Source of the DNA: Cantharellus purpuraceus
Lineage: Eukaryota > Basidiomycota > Agaricomycetes > Cantharellales > Hydnaceae
Assembly (NCBI GenBank): GCA_025174535.1
Contig: JALBUN010000010.1
Span: 1,612,001 to 1,676,000, forward strand
Reading direction: 5' to 3'
Length of the DNA: 64,000 nt
This document shows positions 47,867-59,405 of this stretch, piece after piece (positions within the stretch are counted from its first letter, which is position 1; each line of letters begins with the position of its first letter). The notes below the pieces were generated by a model. It did not search any database. It was not told where the DNA came from and worked only from the letters and a program-made list of their open reading frames with translations. The translations under genes and the position numbers were made by a program.

Positions 47867-49196
47867 ATGACGTGATGACTCAGCTGTACGTACAAGTTAG
47901 CCTCTGTCCTCCGCGTTCAACACGTCGACTATCACTCTTTCATGCCCCTGGCTTTCGTACATCCGCGATATATACAGTACACAGTAACATACGGTTCATG
48001 CGCCAGATATTTTCAATTTCAAGTTGCAAACATTTGCTTGACAATGGTCAGTCAGTTCGTGGTGAACTTTGTTGTGCAAGCGCGAATGCCTACAATCTCT
48101 GATCAGATATCTCGGCTAGATTATATATTAGATCACCCTGACAAGGCGGCTAATTTCAAGCGATTGGCTACCTGTTCTTGATGGTCCACCCCCTGTCACA
48201 CAACGCATATCTTACTGGGTGATAACAACTGGCGACAACCGGTCACTGCGCACGTTGCCAATCGCACAGTCTTCACGGGGCACAAACGCTTGCTCAAATA
48301 TTCTCCCCGACATGATGGGGTTGGACGTGCGGCATGGAGTCCTATGGATTCCGGGTTCAACATGAACAGTGTTCCACCAAAGTAGTCGCAGAAATATACC
48401 ACTCAGAACAGTTGTAGTTCCTGATTTTGCACTTTTTACTCTTGTCGAGGTATACATCACAGTCTGGAAGTCAGAACGCTGACAACGTGGATAATATTCG
48501 CATATGAGTAATACATCACAGGACGGAAATCAGAACGCAGACAACGTGAAAATATCCATATATGAGTAATACATCACAGGACGGGGATCGGAACGCTGAA
48601 AACGTGGATAATATTCGCACATGCCAGGAAGAAAGGGAAGATCAACAGTGATACGTGCTATTTGCCTCAAGCATTGATAGAGTTTGGGTAGGGTACATCT
48701 GTCAATACGGGGTGCCCCTCGTTGGCATAAGCCCCGTATTCGTGCCACTGCGTGATCATAACGCTGATTGTACTAAGCGAAATTCCTGTCATGGGAAAGG
48801 CGAGAGTACGTGTGTTGCCATTGACACAAGCCAAGTAAACTTCTCACAGCCGTGGAATTTGAAGCTACTGTATCCACATAACATCATCAAACATTTGGCT
48901 TGGTGAATTATTTTACCATACCTAGCCCAATGTGTCTCAAGTCTGTCAAAGTAGTCGGCTCACTAACGCCGCGGTGTCTTGGAAGCAGCATCCAACTTCT
49001 TGCGCAGCGCACTTCGCAAATATCCAGGAGCTCACTTATAAAAGACCAATGGGTCCTCCAGGCATTTCTCCAGCTTTCTAACTAACATCCCTCGACGTGC
49101 AGTAAAAGGTATGCAAACGCCCCGCCTTATAACACTCGTTTCGGTACCTCATACCTGTCGTAGTCAGACCTCTGGACGCAAGCATTATTTCTGAAT
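47867..49196. other. Region upstream of the dioxygenase gene
   Basis: About 1.3 kb without a recognised gene apart from the 59-bp tandem repeat described separately. The final 150 bp should hold the dioxygenase promoter. Confidence 0.45.
48453..48622. repeat. Three-copy 59-bp tandem repeat
   Basis: Units start at about 48453, 48512 and 48570, each with 'tacatcacag', 'cagaacgc(t/a)gacaacgt' and a 'catatgagtaa' end. Copies differ at several sites. It is non-coding. Confidence 0.8.
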
Positions 49197-50646
49197 ATGG
49201 CCGACGACATTCCCCCGTACATTCCACCCCCGCCGACCAAATATGAGCTTGAATATGCACCCCTTGTCACCATCGACCTCTCCAAGTTCAACGACTCCGC
49301 TGAGGAACGCAAGCGTCTCGCTCGCCAGCTGGATGATGCTTCCCAGAACACCGGCTTCTGGGTCGTCACTGGCCACGGAATTAGCGACGATGTCATCAAA
49401 CGTCAATTAGCTCTTGGCCAAGCATTCTTCAAACTGCCAATTGAAGAGAAGCGTGAATACCCGTGCGACTTTGAAGCAGGGAGGTGCGTTTTCAATGTAC
49501 CCACAGCCGAACCCTTATCAATGGGATGCAATTCAGCTACCTGGGCTATCGCGAGGCAGTCCGTTTCATCGCCGATACTGATGTCAAAGAAAACCATGAA
49601 GCGGTACGCCACTTTATCCTCCTTTTGTCCAAGACTGATTCCGTTTTGCATTTTGTTGAGCAGCTCGATATCTCAAAGTTCACCCCCTCAGGGCCCCGCT
49701 TCCCACTTCACAAGTTCTTCATCAAATACCAAGACGAGATTGAAAGTTTCCAGAGACAGGTCTGGGAGCGCGTTTTGAAGCCGTTGCTAATCCTCATCGC
49801 GCTAATGCTGGAAATGCCCGAGGATTATTTCGTCAACTTACACCACTATGACGAAAAGAGCGACGATTACCTCTGCTATGTGGGTTTTGTTCGCTGCTTC
49901 TCAAATACCAGGGAGCTGATTGTATCTCTCTCATTCTGTAGAAGATCTACCACCCTCGTACTGATGAACAATGGAAGGCCATTGAGGGCAAGTTCCGACC
50001 TGGCCGTGAGTATACCTCCGTGTCTCCACCCGTCGGAGAGGCTGTTGACTATTGGCCTAGATACTGACTTCGGAAGCATGACCCTTGTTTTCTCGGGTAC
50101 ACAGACGGTATCTGGCCTCCAAATCCGCACTTCCAAGGGCGAGTGGAAGCACGTTAAATCTATCCCGGGCGGTATCACTGTGAATGTGCGCCGTACTCCC
50201 CTTTCTGAGGGTGATCTGAAAGTTCTGAGATTATCATCGTGTAGGCGGCAGACACCTTGTCCATGATCACCAAAGGCTACATCAAGTCCACTGTCCATGC
50301 TGTTCGCCGTCCTCCTCCGGACCAGGACAAAAACGATCGTCTTGCGCTTCTCTACTTCCTTCGTCTCAGCGACGATGCCGAAGTGGTGCCGGCCCAGAGT
50401 CCGCTTCTCAAGCGCCTCGGTTGGCTTACGGAGGAAGACCTCCAGAAACCCAAGGAGCCTGTCCATGGCGTTGGTAAGCTTCACCGATCTTCATCTTATC
50501 CTGTATCCAGATGCTCATGTTTCTTTGTGGCAGACTGGTTACAAGCTCGCGTCAAAGCGTACAATTATCGCAAGACGATTGAGAGCGTTAACGAGCCGAG
50601 TCATTTTCAATTCCACGACCTGAAAGTTCAGGTACAGTATGACTGA
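49197..50646 (+). CDS. Isopenicillin-N-synthase-like 2OG-Fe(II) dioxygenase
   Basis: A non-haem iron dioxygenase of the IPNS/DIOX family, about 345 residues. The N-terminal DIOX_N part reads APLVTIDLSKFNDS, QLDDASQNTGFWVVTGHGIS and FFKLPIEEKREYPC. The middle has LGYREAVRFIADTDV and YHHYDEK-like LHHYDEKSDDYLCY. Iron ligands are the HxD of PGHTDFGSMTLVF, whose His codon is joined across intron 50006-50060, and the distal His of IKSTVHAVRRPP. The 2OG-binding Arg lies in NDRLALLYF; the usual RxS Ser is Ala here. It ends HDLKVQVQYD. About six introns. Bases from 49631 on are duplicated in inverted orientation at the right window edge. Substrate unknown; membership in penicillin synthesis is not implied. 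Confidence 0.88.
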
Positions 50647-51520
50647 GCCGAGCAGCCACCGAAGACAATACAAGAGCCGAGGAACAAGTGAATTTCTTGG
50701 GATAGTTCTGTAAACGTGTACCAATATATGCAGAGAAATGTAGGACGTACTTGATTTTTGATACATTTGTGTGTTGTCGGTCAGCTCCGATCACAGGAAC
50801 AGCCATATACAATGCCAGCGGTCGAATCACCGAGAGAATTTGAAGAGACACTGCGACTTGGAGGGAAGATTACTCTGGCCGCTGAAGTTATTTCAGGTGC
50901 AGGCCACCTTGACCAAACCTGCCCAAGTTATACCAAGTGTTCATTCCGGGGTATACGGCAAGAATTATGACTGTATGAATCACATCAGATTTAGTGCTTA
51001 GAGTGATGTGAAAGTACACCAGGAGCCTTAGTATGCAGTGTATGACCCGTGAGTATACGCACCTACAGTGCATGAAACTATACCGGTGGAGAATATAAAT
51101 AACACGGTGCAGCACTCGCAAAGATTATTTGAAGGTATCAGAGCACATAGTAACATCTTCATCCGCCATACCGCTATAGATAATGATCAGAGGAAAATTG
51201 ATCGATGATCACTCTCGCATAGTGGTGAACTGGCAGGATAGCTAATAGGAGTGCACTGATCACATTCAAGAGCTGAAATAGTCACAATACACGAGAAGCC
51301 ATGTTAGCGTGAACGAAGCGGACGGAAGCGCCGCGGCGAGCGTGGCACCATGCCATTGATTCCAGTTAGTAGTTCAATGTTTTTGGAAGTTCATGTTCTT
51401 CCCGACGGCAGAATGTCAGTGTTGAAAAAATGCGCAAAAGGGACACGAAGGGGGCAATAACACCGACGTGGTGGTGGAGGTTGGGTTGCAAACACATGAG
51501 CAATTACCTATGTAATCTAA
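50647..51520. other. 3' flank of the dioxygenase gene
   Basis: About 870 bp without a recognised gene. GC content falls toward the gypsy remnant. Confidence 0.45.
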
Positions 51521-53573
51521 CTATATAGTACCTTGGCTAGTGTTGTCATGGCTCAGCTTTGGCTCTTAGCCAAACCAAGCCATAAATGGCCCATGCTGAC
51601 CCCTGAGCAATACTCAGGAGGCACAGACCTTGAAGAGTTTGAGATCTTTGTGGGTACAATGGCTGAAGATGAATAATCTTCTGGGGCCATCAAGTATGAA
51701 GTTCCAAACTATTGTACTTATGTACTTGCCTCAAAGACAAGGCTCACTGTAAAGGTTTAGTGACTTAGTTCACACTAACACAGAACTCAACCAGGTTTAT
51801 TGGTTGGGCACTGTGCTGTACAGTGTGGTTTATGTTAAGGTCTATCTATCTACACATGGACTTTCATGGACTCAACAAAATCACTAAGAAAGACTGGTAC
51901 CCACTACCCCAGATCTGCTTGAAAGTCCAAGCAAAGCCAAGATCTATACCAAGACCAATCTCCAACATGCCTATCATTTGGTCCATATCTGCAAAGGCAA
52001 CAAATGGAAAACAACCCTCTGCACTTGATATGGCTCCTTCAAATGGTGTGTCATGCCTTTTGGACTAATCAACACCCTGGCCACTTTCCAGCAGTTCATG
52101 AACGATACCTTCACTAATCTCCTTGATGTTACTGTTCTTGTCTACTTAGATGACATCTTGGTATATTCAGATAAGGGAGATGAACACTGGACATGTGTCT
52201 GAGAGGTACTCCAATGCCTCTGACAACATAGGCTTTTTGCCTGCACCGACAAATGTGAATTCCATTCCGACTCTATCAAGTATCTCAGCTACATCCTATC
52301 CCCCCAAAGGATTAACAATGTCCAATAACAAAGTCAAAGCTATACAAGAGTGGCCAGAACCACTGAAAGCCAAGGACATACAGTCCTTCCTCAGGTTCAC
52401 TAACTTCTACTGATATTTTATCTACAACTACTCCAATATTACTGTCCTACTCACCTGGCTTACTGGGAAGGGTATCCAATGTAATTTCACCAATGAATGT
52501 AGAGATAATTTTGAGACCTTGAAAAAGGCCTTCACCTCTGCTCCAATACTGACTCATTGGTTTCCAGATGTTCCTCTCCTATTAGAGACTGACACCTCTG
52601 ACTATGCACTTGCAGCAATCCTGTCCATCTGATGGCTTTCCACTTGCATACCTTTATGCCCCCTGAGCTGAATTATGACATCCATGATAGAGAACTCCTG
52701 ACTATTTATGAAGCTTTCTGGATATGGAGACACTACCTCAAGGGTTCCCCCAATCCAATCAACATCATGATGGATCACAAGAATCTGGAGTATTTCTCCA
52801 CAATGAGGCTCCTCACCCAGAGCAAGTCTAGTAGTCCAAATATCTTTCTCAGTTCAACCTCATCATCCACTTCCATCCTGGTCAACTTAGAGCCAAACCT
52901 GATGCATTAACTAGATACTGGGACATCTACCCTAAGAGGGAAGTAGCAACTATGCCACTGTAAATCCACACAACTTCCATCCTGTGTTTACTAATGAGCA
53001 GTTGGCATCATCCCTATGAGCACCTACCCTCATGACTCTCACTCTCTGAGCTGTCACCATCATGGACATTGACCAACTCCATTCTGACATTCACTCATCC
53101 CTCTGAGCTGATCCTGTTGCAGTTAAACACTTAAACAACCCTTCTAACCCAAAGTGGTCACTTGACCCTAAAGAACATCTCTGACATAATGATCAGATAT
53201 ATGTCCTCAACATCAATGGTCTCTGATGCTGAGTTTTGCAGTATTATCATGATCATCCAATCTTGGGCCACTTTGGACAAAACCACACACAAGGGTTAGT
53301 CCAATGAGACTATGTATAGCTGAAAATGTGAGGGTATATTCAACACTACTGTAACTCTTGCACTGTGTATGCACTCAAAATCACAAGGGCACAAACCCTA
53401 CAGAATGCTGAAACAGCTTCCAGTTCCAGAGCAACTGTGGAACTCCATCTCCATGGAATTCATAGAGAAGCTCCCTCTGTCACTTGGATATGATACAATA
53501 CTTGTGATTGTTGACAGATTCACTAAACAGTCACTATTCATTCTAATGCATGACACCATCACCTCTGCCTTAC
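51521..53573 (+). pseudogene. Degenerate Ty3/gypsy pol, left copy
   Basis: Broken frames read, in order, FHGLNKITKKDWYPLP (RT), [29 protein letters not shown] (RT catalytic YLDD), SFLRFTNFY (connection), an RNase H part (PELNYDIHDRELLTIYEAFW) and integrase ([20 protein letters not shown]). Many in-frame stops and frameshifts show it is dead. Integrase is cut at 53574 by another LTR (LTR-C). Confidence 0.88.
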
Positions 53574-53821
53574 TGTGAGGGCTACACTGAATGATGAGGC
53601 CACAACAACAAGATACTCAATAGATGAGAGCTGATAAGAGATAATGCCAGCTGATACAGTGGATATCCTCAGTCTATACACCTGTCACTGATAAATACAT
53701 GGGACTTACCTGGTATAGCAGATATCCTCAGAGATCAAGCTGAGGAAGCTGTGCTGCACCTGGCAAGGTCTTTATACTGGATGATGCAAGGAATAGGGAA
53801 ACCAAGATAGGGGAACAATAG
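53574..53821 (+). mobile_element. LTR-C fragment, left arm
   Basis: Starts TGTGAGGGC inside integrase and contains 'gatactcaatagatgagagc'. The right arm has the longer copy (59782-60057). Here it is truncated near 53826, where LTR-A begins. Confidence 0.7.
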
Positions 53822-54562
53822 GGGAGTGTTTTGGAACCTGAAAAATTATGGTGTTAGGGCAAACTCTAAATCACCACAATTCCATGAATAAACAGCTGAG
53901 AAGAATATCAAATCCTACTGCAGCACAATTCCAGAAATGATTTCACATTTGTACTTTGGTTACAATCCATTGTAATGGTCAATGCAGACAATATGCAGGA
54001 AGGTAATACATTTTTTAGCAGTAGGGAATGAATAAGACTTCCAGAGTCTAGAGTTCATGGATGCATAGGGGTCCAGATATTCCAAAAAGAGGGGAATGCA
54101 CTTAAAGGCTAGAGGAAGTAGGTGGATGAATCTGACTGTCCAACCAGTGACACTCTGAAGTGGGTAACAGTGATGTGTGAAGTAGTCTAGCAACTGCTTC
54201 ACACGAGTTCAAGATCCTAATGCTCTGCAAAGGCAGTACACACTCGTAACTTAAACAAGAGCACTAATGGCAGGACTATCGACAGACAATCTCATCCTGT
54301 AGATTTGTAGTCATGCAAGGTAGATACTACACTCACACCCAAAGCAGGACAATCACTACTTCAAGTGCAATTGCATACAGTTACACAACTGTAAGCAACC
54401 CTTGAACTGGACAATCAACAGTTACTGAGATATAGAGGATGACACTGTATGTCACTCTAGTCACACTGATGTGCAAATGATGGGGTAGAATTGGTTATTT
54501 ATTCAGAGGCAAAATGGCCTCCTTATATACTGTATCTACAGGAGCTGACTAATCCTTCTACT

Positions 54563-55219
54563 TGTTAAGCTCTGGAAAACTCAGGGTTCAATGGGAAATA
54601 ACCAGAGTTCAGCTGCTAGTAAAGAGGGAGATGGGACTTTACTGTTCCAGTTCAACCGGAGACAGAGTGGGAGCAATACTATTGAGTCAGATCAAGTGAA
54701 CTTGGCTTCAGCTTGTGTGTTGCACCCTCTGATTGTTGGTCCAATATTTTGGAGTTTGGAGTATGGAGTTGGATCAAGTATCTGGAGTTCAACTTGTCAA
54801 GAAGGTGCTTGTCAAGAAGCTAGCAACCAAGAAGTCAATGGGGCAAATCTTAGTTGATATATGAACTACTGTAATAGACAGAGAGTAGCCCGTATAAGTA
54901 TGTGGAGAATTGAATGCTGAAACTAAAGTGATAAGACAATAAGATGGATATGGAGTACAACACAGAAAGGAGTTTGGAGTTTGGACCCAAGTCCAAACTA
55001 AAACTAAACAATAATAAAGAAGGAGGTTTGTTGTAACCCATAAGAAGAAACTACTTATAAAGAGAACAATAATGGAGTTTGGGGTTGATGGAGGTGGAGT
55101 TGATGGAGGTGGAGTTGATGGAGGTGGAGTTGATGGAGGTGGAGTTGATGGAGGTGGAGTTGATGGAGATGAAGGAGATGGAGGTCTGGAGTTTGGACTT
55201 GGTGTTACAGGATGTAACA
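54563..55219 (+). mobile_element. Nested LTR-like element (LTR-B), 657 bp
   Basis: Runs from TGTTAAGC to GATGTAACA, giving TGTTA/TAACA inverted ends. The flanks CTACT and CTACC differ by one base and match the single CTACC of the uninterrupted LTR-A copies. This fits a solo LTR inserted into LTR-A. It contains a 15-bp tandem repeat. Confidence 0.65.
55084..55173. repeat. Six-copy 15-bp tandem repeat
   Basis: Unit 'gttgatggaggtgga', five near-perfect copies and one variant, inside LTR-B. Translated on the minus strand it gives a STPPP repeat, which is not taken as a gene. Confidence 0.9.
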
Positions 55220-55380
55220 CTACCTATTAATAGTTATGAGTCATGGCAGGAGTCATAGCCTGAGTCACTATTACTCAAATAACTCAGGCAATACCCCATT
55301 TCCAGGGCTGATCAGCACAGCTATGGGTAGGCACAGCTTTGATTGAAAGCTCTGCCAAAAATGGAGTCAGGAGGAGCTGT

Positions 55381-56465
55381 TGTTTTGGAACCCACAAAAT
55401 TATGGTGTTAGGGCAAACTCTAAATCACCGCAATTCCGTGAATAAACAGCTGAGAAGAATATCAAACCCTGCTGCAGCACAACTCCAGAAACGATTTAAC
55501 GTTTGTACTTTAGTTACAATCCTTTGTATTGGTCAATGCAGACTATACACAGAAAGGCAATATGTTTCTTAGCAGCAAGAAATGAATACCAGAGTCTAGA
55601 GTTCACAGATGCTTAGGGTTCCAGATATTCTGAAAAGAGGGGAATGCACTTAGAGGCTAAAGGAAGTAGGTGGATGAATTCAACCATCCAACCAGTGGCA
55701 CTCAGAAGTGGGTAACAGCAATGTGTGAAGTAGTCTAGCAACTGCTTCACATGAGTTCAAGCTTCTAATGCTCTGCTAAGGCAGTACACACTAGTAACTT
55801 AAACAAGAGCACTAATGGCAGGACTATCGACAGACAATCTCACCCTGTAGATTCGTAGTCACATGAGGCAGATACTACACTCACGCCCAAAGCAGGAATA
55901 TCACTACTTTGAGTGCAATCAAGTACAGTTACACAACTGTAAAAGATCCTTGAACTGGTAATCAACAGTTACTGAGATAGAGGATGACACTGTATGTCAC
56001 TCTAGTCACACTGGTGTGCAGAAGATGGGTAGAATAGGTTGAATATGTTCCTATTTCAGAGGCAGAATGACCTCCTTATATGTTGTATTTACAGGGGCTG
56101 ATTAATGCTTCTGGAATATTCTACCTATTAATAGATGGAAACTACTGGAAGGTTGTGGAAGGTGGAAGAAAGGGGTAGAATATTCCAAGCCAATCACAGG
56201 TTCTGATCACTGCATTAACACTGATCAGGAGCTGAATAATGGTTCTGGAAAGTTCTATCTAATAATAGAAGGAAACAGCTAGAATGTTATGGAAAGGGGT
56301 AGAATATTCCAAGGCAATCACCTGATCTGATCCCTGAACTAGGCACTGATCAGGCAAAAAGAAGGGTGTCCACCCTGTTTTCTGCACTGGTTTGGACAGC
56401 CATGGATAGCCACATCTCAGGTGATGACCTCCATAGAAAATAGTGCCCTGAGAGGCTGTGGTTAT
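55381..56465 (+). mobile_element. Second LTR-A-type copy
   Basis: Starts TGTTTTGGAACCC and follows LTR-A to about 56150. After that a related variant continues with two diverged 'ggggtagaatattccaa' units (near 56172 and 56294), until gypsy RT sequence begins near 56466. Confidence 0.7.
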
Positions 56466-57165
56466 CAAGTTACAGAGGTGTTGGTTTCTACAATGATTGG
56501 GGATCTAGGGTTCCATTGTGATAAGACTGGAGCTGTAGTGAAAGCTCTCTTTAATGTTTTGAAGGATGTCTGACAGGAGTCCAAGAACTCCCATGGAGTT
56601 TCTTTACAAGTTAAGTGAGTCAGTGGAACTGTGAGATCAGAGTAGTTGAATATGAAATGCCTATAGAAGTTGGCAAATCCTAAGAAGGATTGAATGTCCT
56701 TGACTTTGTGGGGTTCTGGCCAATCTTGTATTACCTGGACTTTGCTGGAGTCCATAGTAAGTCTGTTTGGAGATAATATATATCTGAGGTACTCAACTGT
56801 GCTCTCATGGAAAGAACATTTGTCAGCTTGTGCTTCTGGAGTCAGAGAAGGACTTCATGGACATGGTTGCTGTGTTCTTCAGAGTTGTTGGAGTATATCA
56901 GGATATCATCCAAGTACATGAGGATGCATATATCCAGGAGGTTGGAGAAGATGTTGTTCATAAGATGCTGGAATGCTGCCAGAGCATTAGTAAGTCCAAA
57001 GGGCATAATGTACCACTTGAATGAGCATAGTGAGTGCAAAACACAGTCTTCCATTCATCACCTTCATGAATCTGGACAAGATGGTAAGCATGCCAGAGAT
57101 TGATTTTGGTGAAGAATCAAGCCTTCCTAGGACTGTCAAGAAGATCAGAGATGCAAGGAAGTGGG
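56466..57165 (-). pseudogene. Ty3/gypsy RT fragment in the spacer
   Basis: Minus-strand frames read [36 protein letters not shown] (RT YLDD box), then VIQDWPEPHKVKDIQSFLGF and PIIVETNTS, where it stops. It is related to, but clearly different from, the gypsy copies in the arms, so it comes from another insertion. No RNase H or integrase follows. Confidence 0.85.
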
Positions 57166-57179
57166 AGGATATCCGCTGT

Positions 57180-57284
57180 ACCAGGTAAGTCCCATGTATT
57201 TATCAAAAACAGCTGTATAGACTGAGGATATCTGCTGTACCAGCTGGCATTATCGCTTATTGGCTCTCATCTATTGAGTATCTT
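57180..57284 (-). mobile_element. LTR-C piece interrupted by LTR-A
   Basis: Minus-strand sequence begins AAGATACTCAATAGATGAGAGC and matches the LTR-C copies in the arms. The missing 5' piece, TGTGAGGGC to CAAGAT, lies on the other side of the LTR-A insertion at 58713-58757. Confidence 0.75.
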
Positions 57285-58712
57285 TGTATGGGAACTGGTT
57301 TTCCCTTAAAAGATCTTGTTTAAAGTCCTGAAACTGTACAATTTCGCTTCATGGCCTTAAAATATCAGCATATATGTGCTGCTTTCTCTTGATTCAGGGC
57401 CATTCAAATATTCTCTATTTTTTCATATTTTTTTGGGAATTTTCTATGCAGAAATGAGTCTACAAACTTATTGTTCTGCTGGGTGAAGTTTTGGGACCCA
57501 CATGGACCCACAAACCTTCGCAGATGTCAGCAGCCCCAAAGTCAGCCGGAGTCACCCGGACAACTGACTCATTTTTGATCACATGACTCATTTCAATCTC
57601 CAACTCAATCTGGTCACCACTGCCAGTAAATGCTCAATATCTTCACAACCACTGCACCTCCTGACTCCATTCTCAGTGGAGAGTTCAATAGAAGCTGTGC
57701 CTACCCATAGCTGTGCTAATCAGCCTGGGAAACGAAGTATTGACCGAGTTATTTGAGTAATGGTGACTCATGCAATGACTCCTTCCATGACTCATACCAT
57801 GACTCCTGTGATTACTCATACTATGACTCCTGCTCTGAGTCACACTATGACTCCATCCATGACTCATGCCATGAGTCAGAGCAAATCCAAGCAGCTCATT
57901 GGCTAGGAAACTTCCACCCCCTTCTCACATATTCCACTAGCTTCCAGTAGTTTCCATCTATTAATAGGTAGAAGTTTCCAGTAGTATTAGTCAGCCCTGT
58001 AAATACAATATAAAAGGAGCCCACTCTGCCTCTGAATAAATAACCATTTTTCTACCCCATCATTTGCACATCAGTGTGACTAGAGTGACATACAATGTCA
58101 TCCTCTATATCTCAGTAACTGTTGATTGTCCAGTTCAAGGGTCGCTTACAGTTGTGTAACTGTATGCAATTGCACTTGAAGTAGTGATTGTCCTGCTTTG
58201 GGTGTGAGTGTAGTATCTACCTCACGTGACTACAAATCTACAGGATGAGATTGTCTGTCGATAGTCCTGCCATTAGTGCTCTTGTTTAAGTTACGAGTGT
58301 GTACTGCCTTTGCAGAGCATTAGGATCTTGAACTCGTGTGAAGCAGTTGCTAGACTACTTCACACATTGCTGTTACCCGCTTCAGAGTGTCACTGGTTGG
58401 ATGGTCGGATTCATCCACCTACTTCCTCTAGCCTCTAAGTGCATTCCCCTCTTTTGGAATATCTGGACCCCTAAGCGTCCGTGAACTCTAGACTCTGGAA
58501 GTCTTATTCATTCCCTACTGCTAAGAAACGTATTACCTTCCTGCATATTGTCTGCATTGACCATTACAATGGATTGTAACCAAAGTACAAACGTTAAATC
58601 GTTTCTGGAGTTGTGCTGCAGTAGGATTTGATATTCTTCTCAGCTGTTCATTCACGGAATTGTGGTGATTTAGAGTTTGCCCTAACACCATAATTTTGCA
58701 GGTTCCAAAACA
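57285..58712 (-). mobile_element. Complete solo LTR-A, 1,428 bp, with target duplication
   Basis: On the minus strand it runs from TGTTTTGGAACC (58712) to AGTTCCCATACA (57285), with imperfect inverted ends. The plus strand shows ATCTT at both borders, 57280-57284 and 58713-58717, a perfect 5-bp target duplication inside LTR-C. No internal region remains. It is the reference copy for the LTR-A fragments in this window. Confidence 0.85.
57752..57875. repeat. ATGACTC minisatellite inside LTR-A
   Basis: About ten imperfect 11-13 bp units with the core 'atgactc' or 'ctgactc'. A shorter version occurs in the LTR-A copy near 55236-55280. Confidence 0.75.
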
Positions 58713-58757
58713 ATCTTGTTGTTGTGGCCTCATCATCAGCGTCGCCCTCACAGAAGA
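58713..58757 (-). mobile_element. LTR-C 5' end, second piece
   Basis: Minus strand: TGTGAGGGCGACGCTGATGA to CAACAAGAT, followed by the inserted LTR-A. Joined in order with 57180-57284 it makes one LTR-C interval. Confidence 0.7.
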
Positions 58758-59405
58758 TCAAGCTCATAAGACGACCCCACACCTCATAACACTTTCCCTA
58801 TTAACTACTTCACCGATACCATGACCGATCAGCCCCCTGAAGCCTGCTGGAGCTGCTGCGCCTGGGTGTTGAACAACACTCGCAGAAAGCCACCACTTTC
58901 ACCTAGAGTGTCCCAATGCACTTAGATTAAAACTTATTTTCATATTTCAACATGATTCTCAAATTTTACACAATATACTAGATTAAAACATATTTTCATA
59001 TTTTGGCATAATTCTCAAAAATAATTCTTTTTTCCCCATTTACTGGTGGCAACTCAACATCCAAATATCATTGATTCTTTCTTATACAATACTTGTAACA
59101 TAATTTGAACTATCTTTAATCCCCACCTGGTATTTGGATATCTAAATAACCTATATAATGCCAATTATATTAATACATACATTACTATTATATTCATATA
59201 AACAGTTATGTTCATCTCAACCAAATATCTTATCTTTGTTTATTAGAAATATGAAATATATGTTTATATTTATGAAATTTCAGATATCCAAAAATTTTTA
59301 AGATATCCAACTTATAACTCACTGGCTTTATGTATCATTGAAATTCTGATGTATATCTCATATACATCAGAATATTGTATAATGACATCATTCTGAACAA
59401 GCATC
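58758..59405. other. Unassigned stretch with a strongly A/T-rich island
   Basis: 58758-58920 has ordinary composition. From about 58925 to 59405 the DNA is very A/T-rich with repeated 'attttcatattt' motifs near 58938 and 58990. No gene is seen. It is unlike any other part of the window. Confidence 0.6.

Larger units (their letters stand above)
49631..53821 (+). repeat. Left arm of large inverted duplication
   Basis: Position p pairs with 113631 minus p in the right arm without any shift; all peptide-scale landmarks and the DNA segments compared (e.g. 51121-51240, 51280-51480) are identical. The first mismatch is 53822. The arm holds most of the dioxygenase gene, its 3' flank and the dead gypsy element. 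Because the window ends at 64000, the outer limit is unknown. Confidence 0.95.
53827..55380 (+). mobile_element. LTR-A copy with nested insertion
   Basis: Starts TGTTTTGGAACC after 'ggggag'. It follows the LTR-A sequence to about 54562, is interrupted by a 657-bp element, resumes at 55220 with 'ctacctattaatag' and the GAGTCA-rich part, and stops at 55380 where a second LTR-A starts. Confidence 0.8.

Noticed and set aside
48453..48622. CRISPR-like array
   Set aside because: Units are contiguous tandem copies without unique spacers, in a eukaryotic genome.
49876..50484. Long minus-strand frame of 202 codons (repeated at 63147-63755)
   Set aside because: It is antisense to the dioxygenase exons, shows no family motif, and is explained by the codon composition of the real gene.
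54789..55220. STPPP-repeat protein on the minus strand
   Set aside because: Produced by the 15-bp tandem repeat inside LTR-B; no support for a gene.
57685..57867. Ser/His-rich small protein
   Set aside because: Translation of the ATGACTC minisatellite in the solo LTR.
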